The position numbers and the translations under genes were made by a program. The notes below the pieces were generated by a model that saw only the letters and a program-made list of their open reading frames with translations, ran no database searches and was not told where the DNA came from. 8,818 nt of DNA from an uncultured Bacteroidales bacterium (GTDB lineage: Bacteria > Bacteroidota > Bacteroidia > Bacteroidales > Marinilabiliaceae): positions 1 through 8,818 of the forward strand of contig CAKUYZ010000071.1 in assembly GCA_934717675.1 (NCBI GenBank), in the 5' to 3' direction. Shown here in pieces: positions 6,801 to 8,818 of the stretch; position 1 is the stretch's first letter, and the number at the start of each line of letters is the position of its first letter.

Positions 6801-7030
6801 CCGCCCGTGTCTAACGTGAAAGTCTGGAAATTTTTGCCGTCGAACCTGCAAATTCCCTCTTGCGTGCCGAGCCAAAGGAATCCGTCAGTGTCGCAGGCTA
6901 TGCTGTATATAGAGCTTTGCGCAAGGCCGTCAGACGCCCCGAAATATTCAAAACGTGAGATGTCCGTGGCCAATGACGTGGCTGCTGTCAGAAAGGCGCA
7001 AAGTAATGAAAGGACAGTTTTTTTCATCAT
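3830..7030 (-). CDS. Membrane-bound one-component regulator: propeller sensor, Y_Y_Y, TM, AraC-type HTH
   Basis: This 1066-residue protein has the sensor half of a Bacteroidetes hybrid two-component system joined to a DNA-binding domain, with no kinase. A signal peptide (about 1-21, MMKKTVLSLLCAFL) is followed by two-component-propeller repeats (about 22-755; repeats such as GFLWLGTQEGICRFDG, GELWIGLCGGGLLRYN, GRLWVGTRGG, GSIWVATYGGGIVRL). A Y_Y_Y domain (about 785-870, FSYMLDGWQTEW, LPPGDYALKIR) and PPWWLTWW lead to one membrane helix (about 884-902). A linker of about 60 residues then leads to an AraC-family domain (about 962-1062: LSIEQFAEHFNMSRTVFYNR, VSEAAMEIGYSDVKYFSKLF, KIFGYTPS). No HisKA, HATPase or receiver motif occurs; canonical relatives are about 1300-1400 residues. 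Ligand binding in the periplasm presumably acts directly on the tethered HTH. Family members usually sense glycan fragments, but no susC/susD or glycosidase is in view. ATG 7030 overlaps the upstream stop (TGATG); ATG 7027 or TTG 7033 are possible. Confidence 0.93.
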   Translation of the reverse strand: MMKKTVLSLLCAFLTAATSLATDISRFEYFGASDGLAQSSIYSIACDTDGFLWLGTQEGICRFDGKNFQTFTLDTGGEAVSSSHRVTNILADRHRHLWLETYDGRILCFDQLTGKANALLEGEDDVAAFAQYNDDIFILATQKSGLHILRYDNGNHHYEDETLPDVRANALHTDNDGNLWATSTDKIIQIPKEQMPHKGEVSPILMTPNATLSGRICESRGKVIFGTDGQWLILWDKALNTLERATLPQTTSGNVTLLAKVYGQGTVIGTQDARLFFMTRQGDFKEIDFHGEGKEKAERVFADRHDQVWIATSGKGVTRYDVATGQSIYYHLSPRHIEAVLDFERPVFYEDFNGELWIGLCGGGLLRYNRTEDRFESWLNDLKDSRSIPSNVVLCMTEDNGGDMWIGTGPYMGGLVKAIRANKAFVGVKPKADAVTIGENTVRSLATDRLGRLWVGTRGGAIRAYDNDGHILVEMAAIRLTDGTERRATAYSLMASHDDRLWVATKGDGVFVSEKEIGKDVRGMRFVAISQAARWENQRTPEVDLAYSLAEDGNGSIWVATYGGGIVRLSREGGNITARVFTQQNSGLSDNKARYVVKSTNGDILIGSLGGADVIRASETRNATPSITPLLAGADVCHITETRDGNLCLSSIGQGLIVLSVNGQDSTRHMLTRQDGLCDNSVYGTAMDQNADLWVITENGINKIDRRRKTVESFNLTDGLPFANFSEAAITPQKDGTVIAGGRDGYMRIRPQEISQTRHDETTMLTDLLVNGTHAIPAQGGILEQDIAYTSHITLRHDQNNVMVRFASMDLSDPKRASFSYMLDGWQTEWTNCGNIDYALFCNLPPGDYALKIRHLTFDGRWSDDVKTLGMTILPPWWLTWWAKLAYLMALLCAVIVVIIAWHRVSLYRRLLLDMEDLVCAPPSLYMPQIKMHGDTPTANSEDGNEPLNTPSAKQTAAASRDEAFISEMLKFAEDNYNQNLSIEQFAEHFNMSRTVFYNRVKTLTGKGPLEVVRQVKFKIAANMLRKGCNVSEAAMEIGYSDVKYFSKLFKKIFGYTPSKEKSNNN

Positions 7031-7806
7031 CAATGTTCCAAGTCGGGGTGGTATGTGGCCAAGATGCTGCTCGTCAGCGTGTCATATATGGCTGCTTGCC
7101 ATTGAGAGTCCGTCATCCGCCTGTGCGTCTCCAGTGTCTTGGTGTCCTGCCTGCGGGCGGGGCCCGTCTGCGCCTCTTTCGCTCCCAAGTCAAACGCTTT
7201 GCTTACGGTCTTTTCCACCAAAGGGCGCAGAATGGCCGTCGGTAATCCTGCCCGCCGCATGATTTCATCTGCTTGAAACAACATGTGGTTTGTGAAGTTG
7301 CCTGCAAAAACCGCGGCAAGGTGCAGTAATGCGCGCTGCGCGCTGTCACAATGTGTCGCGCTGCCGCCTATGCTCTTGGCCAGTAGCATTAGAGTTTTTT
7401 CTGTCTGTGGGTCAGACGCCTCAATGAGGAATGGCACTTCGGACATTCTCACGTTGTCTTCTTTACTGAATGTTTGGCAGGGGTAGAAGACGCCTCTGTG
7501 TGGCAGCCCCGCCAGGCAGTCCATTGGGGTGGCGCCCGACGTGTGGGCCACGATCGGGGAGAGGCTGTGTTGGCGCAGCTCCTCGACAACGTCGGCTATG
7601 GCGTTGTCATTAACTGCTATCAGCGTTATGTCTGCTTGCGGGGCAATGGCCACCGACGTCGCCGCCATGGTGTTTACTGTCGAGGCCAGGCCCTGTGCGT
7701 GAGCTGCATTGGGGCTCACTACGCAGACAATCTCATGCCCTGCCGCCATGATTGCGCAGCCGAGGTGCGTGGCCACGTTGCCGCTGCCTATGATGTTGAT
7801 TCGCAT
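7030..7806 (-). CDS. Rossmann-fold DUF2520 protein, putative NADP-dependent oxidoreductase
   Basis: This 258-residue cytoplasmic protein has an N-terminal Rossmann domain (residues 1 to about 125) beginning MRINIIGSGNVATHLG. The GSGNVA glycine-rich loop is of the NAD(P)-binding type. The C-terminal DUF2520 domain is marked by YPCQTFSKE, LHLAAVFAGNFTNHM and TGPARRQDTKTLETH, all characteristic of the family as I recall it. The family is often labelled as an F420- or NADP-dependent oxidoreductase, but the substrate is not established. The helical C-terminal domain is like that of hydroxyacid or ketol-acid type dehydrogenases. ATG 7806 is the natural start, since the Rossmann strand begins at residue 2. 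It is the first gene of the minus-strand cluster and its TGA overlaps the regulator's ATG by one base, which suggests translational coupling. In other Bacteroidales I recall this family next to HAD-phosphatase and Maf genes, so the sensor neighbour here looks unusual. Confidence 0.9.
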   Translation of the reverse strand: MRINIIGSGNVATHLGCAIMAAGHEIVCVVSPNAAHAQGLASTVNTMAATSVAIAPQADITLIAVNDNAIADVVEELRQHSLSPIVAHTSGATPMDCLAGLPHRGVFYPCQTFSKEDNVRMSEVPFLIEASDPQTEKTLMLLAKSIGGSATHCDSAQRALLHLAAVFAGNFTNHMLFQADEIMRRAGLPTAILRPLVEKTVSKAFDLGAKEAQTGPARRQDTKTLETHRRMTDSQWQAAIYDTLTSSILATYHPDLEH

Positions 7807-7833
7807 TGTCTGAAAACGGGCTGTTAACGAGTG

Positions 7834-7861
7834 TAAATATAGCGAATTTTATTTTTACAAA
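7834..7861 (-). promoter_or_regulatory. Candidate promoter of the minus-strand cluster
   Basis: On the minus strand TTTG (7861-7858) is followed after 16 bases by TATATTTA (7841-7834). This resembles the Bacteroidetes TTTG / TAnnTTTG pattern, with a short spacer and one mismatch in the last base. It lies 28 bases upstream of the DUF2520 start, in an AT-rich patch between the divergent genes. Confidence 0.3.
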
Positions 7862-7907
7862 CACGGACGGGCTTATGAGGGTGGGGTGAATCCTTATTTA
7901 TATTGCT

Positions 7908-7915
7908 TATCTTTG
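7908..7915 (+). promoter_or_regulatory. Candidate -7 element of the methionine aminopeptidase gene
   Basis: TATCTTTG fits the Bacteroidetes -7 consensus TAnnTTTG exactly. No good TTTG lies at the expected -33 position, so support is partial. Transcription from here would start around 7920, which rules out the upstream GTG 7886 as the main start codon and leaves ATG 7937 or 7970. Confidence 0.4.
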
Positions 7916-7969
7916 TTGAGCCATTATGGCTTTTCAATGGGAATAGAACGACTTTTAAATATCCTTACG

Positions 7970-8815
7970 ATGAAAAGAAGATGGTCCGTCGTTAAAGGTC
8001 AGCCCCTGACGGAGATGGACAAGAAAATATTGGCTGCGCAAAAGGCGGGGCATTCGGTGCCTAGCCGCAGCCTGATCCGCACGCCTGAGGAGATTGAGGG
8101 AATCCGCCGAAGTGGGGAGGTGAACACCGCCCTGCTGGATATGGTGGCTCAAGAGATTAAAGAGGGAATGTCAACAGGTGAGTTGGACGACATGGTGAAC
8201 AAATTTACGCTAGACCATCACGCCATCCCAGCCTGCCTCAACTATGAGGGGTTCCCTAAGAGCTGCTGCATCTCGATTGATAATGTGGTTTGCCACGGCA
8301 TTCCTGACTACAACACGTTCTTCCGCCCAGGGCAGATTGTGAATGTGGATGTAACCACGATACTTGACGGCTATTATGCCGACGCGTCGAGAATGTTCAT
8401 CATAGGCGAGACCACTCCCGAAAAAAAACGCCTGGTGGATGTCACGTTGGAGTGCCTACATGTGGGAATGGAGGCTGCAAAGCCATATTCTTATGTCGGA
8501 GACTTGGGCTTCGCCATCCAGTGCCATGCTCAAAAAAATGGCTATTCCGTTGTGCGTGAGCTCTGTGGCCACGGTGTCGGTCTCACGTTCCATGAGGAGC
8601 CTGAGATCTGCCACTACGGGCGACCCGGCACGGGCATGATGCTGGTCCCTGGCATGGTCTTCACCATTGAGCCTATGATCAATATGGGCAAGAAAGAGGT
8701 GCATTTCAGCCAGGAGGATGGCTGGACTGTGACAACGAGGGACGGCCTGCCTTCCGCACAATGGGAACACACTTTTGTGATGAGGGAAGACGGGTTGGAG
8801 ATTTTGACCCATTAG
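7970..8815 (+). CDS. map: Methionine aminopeptidase, type I
   Basis: This cytoplasmic metalloenzyme removes the N-terminal Met from new proteins whose second residue is small. From ATG 7970 it has 281 residues and is complete, ending at TAG 8813-8815. The five metal ligands are present with E. coli spacing: Asp127 (VNVDVT), Asp138 (YYADASRMF), His201 (LCGHGVG), Glu234 (TIEPM) and Glu266 (QWEH), plus the substrate His109 (VCHGIP). The distances 11, 63, 33 and 32 compare with 11, 63, 33 and 31 in E. coli. A 30-40 residue N-terminal extension (MKRRWSVVKGQPLTEMDKKI) precedes the catalytic fold; it has no SEC-C zinc motif. The start at 7970 is chosen because the extension looks protein-like from there. 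ATG 7937 would add 11 residues, and GTG 7886 lies upstream of the likely promoter. It diverges from the DUF2520 gene. Bacteroidales usually also carry a map gene in the ribosomal-protein operon, so this is probably a second copy. Confidence 0.94.
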   Translation: MKRRWSVVKGQPLTEMDKKILAAQKAGHSVPSRSLIRTPEEIEGIRRSGEVNTALLDMVAQEIKEGMSTGELDDMVNKFTLDHHAIPACLNYEGFPKSCCISIDNVVCHGIPDYNTFFRPGQIVNVDVTTILDGYYADASRMFIIGETTPEKKRLVDVTLECLHVGMEAAKPYSYVGDLGFAIQCHAQKNGYSVVRELCGHGVGLTFHEEPEICHYGRPGTGMMLVPGMVFTIEPMINMGKKEVHFSQEDGWTVTTRDGLPSAQWEHTFVMREDGLEILTH

Positions 8816-8818
8816 GAG

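Overview
The window looks like chromosomal DNA from a Bacteroidales bacterium, probably Prevotella-like or a relative. The evidence is a propeller/Y_Y_Y sensor of the hybrid two-component type, a DUF2520 Rossmann protein with Bacteroidetes-style motifs, A-rich rather than strong Shine-Dalgarno leaders, and promoter-like elements resembling the Bacteroidetes -7 consensus TAnnTTTG. The species cannot be fixed from sequence reading alone.

Layout. Positions 1-425 (+) hold the 3' end of ATP-dependent phosphoenolpyruvate carboxykinase, closed by a strong hairpin terminator (441-482). A sparse region follows (483-1038) with one tiny Gly/Asn-rich ORF of 36 residues (754-864). Positions 1039-1665 (+) hold a helix-turn-helix gene built from two tandem copies of the same 62-residue module. 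An in-frame TAA in the first copy splits it, and the second copy carries a textbook leucine zipper. A two-way terminator (1830-1860) separates it from three genes on the minus strand.

The minus-strand cluster reads, in transcription order, a DUF2520 Rossmann protein (7806-7030), a large membrane sensor-regulator (7030-3830) and a methyl-accepting chemotaxis-type receptor (3732-1882). The first two overlap by one base (TGATG). The third follows after 97 bp that contain a short perfect stem-loop but no clear promoter. The regulator has the periplasmic propeller, Y_Y_Y domain and membrane helix of a hybrid two-component system but no kinase or receiver. An AraC-type DNA-binding domain follows the membrane helix after a short linker. 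The receptor has a complete Cache-HAMP-signalling layout although no cheA, cheW, cheR, cheB or motility gene is in view.

Divergent from this cluster, a complete type I methionine aminopeptidase gene occupies 7970-8815 (+).

The points most worth a second look are the kinase-less membrane-bound AraC regulator placed beside an orphan chemoreceptor, the duplicated and interrupted HTH-zipper gene, and the small Gly/Asn-rich ORF. I see no tRNA, rRNA, CRISPR array, insertion sequence or attachment site.
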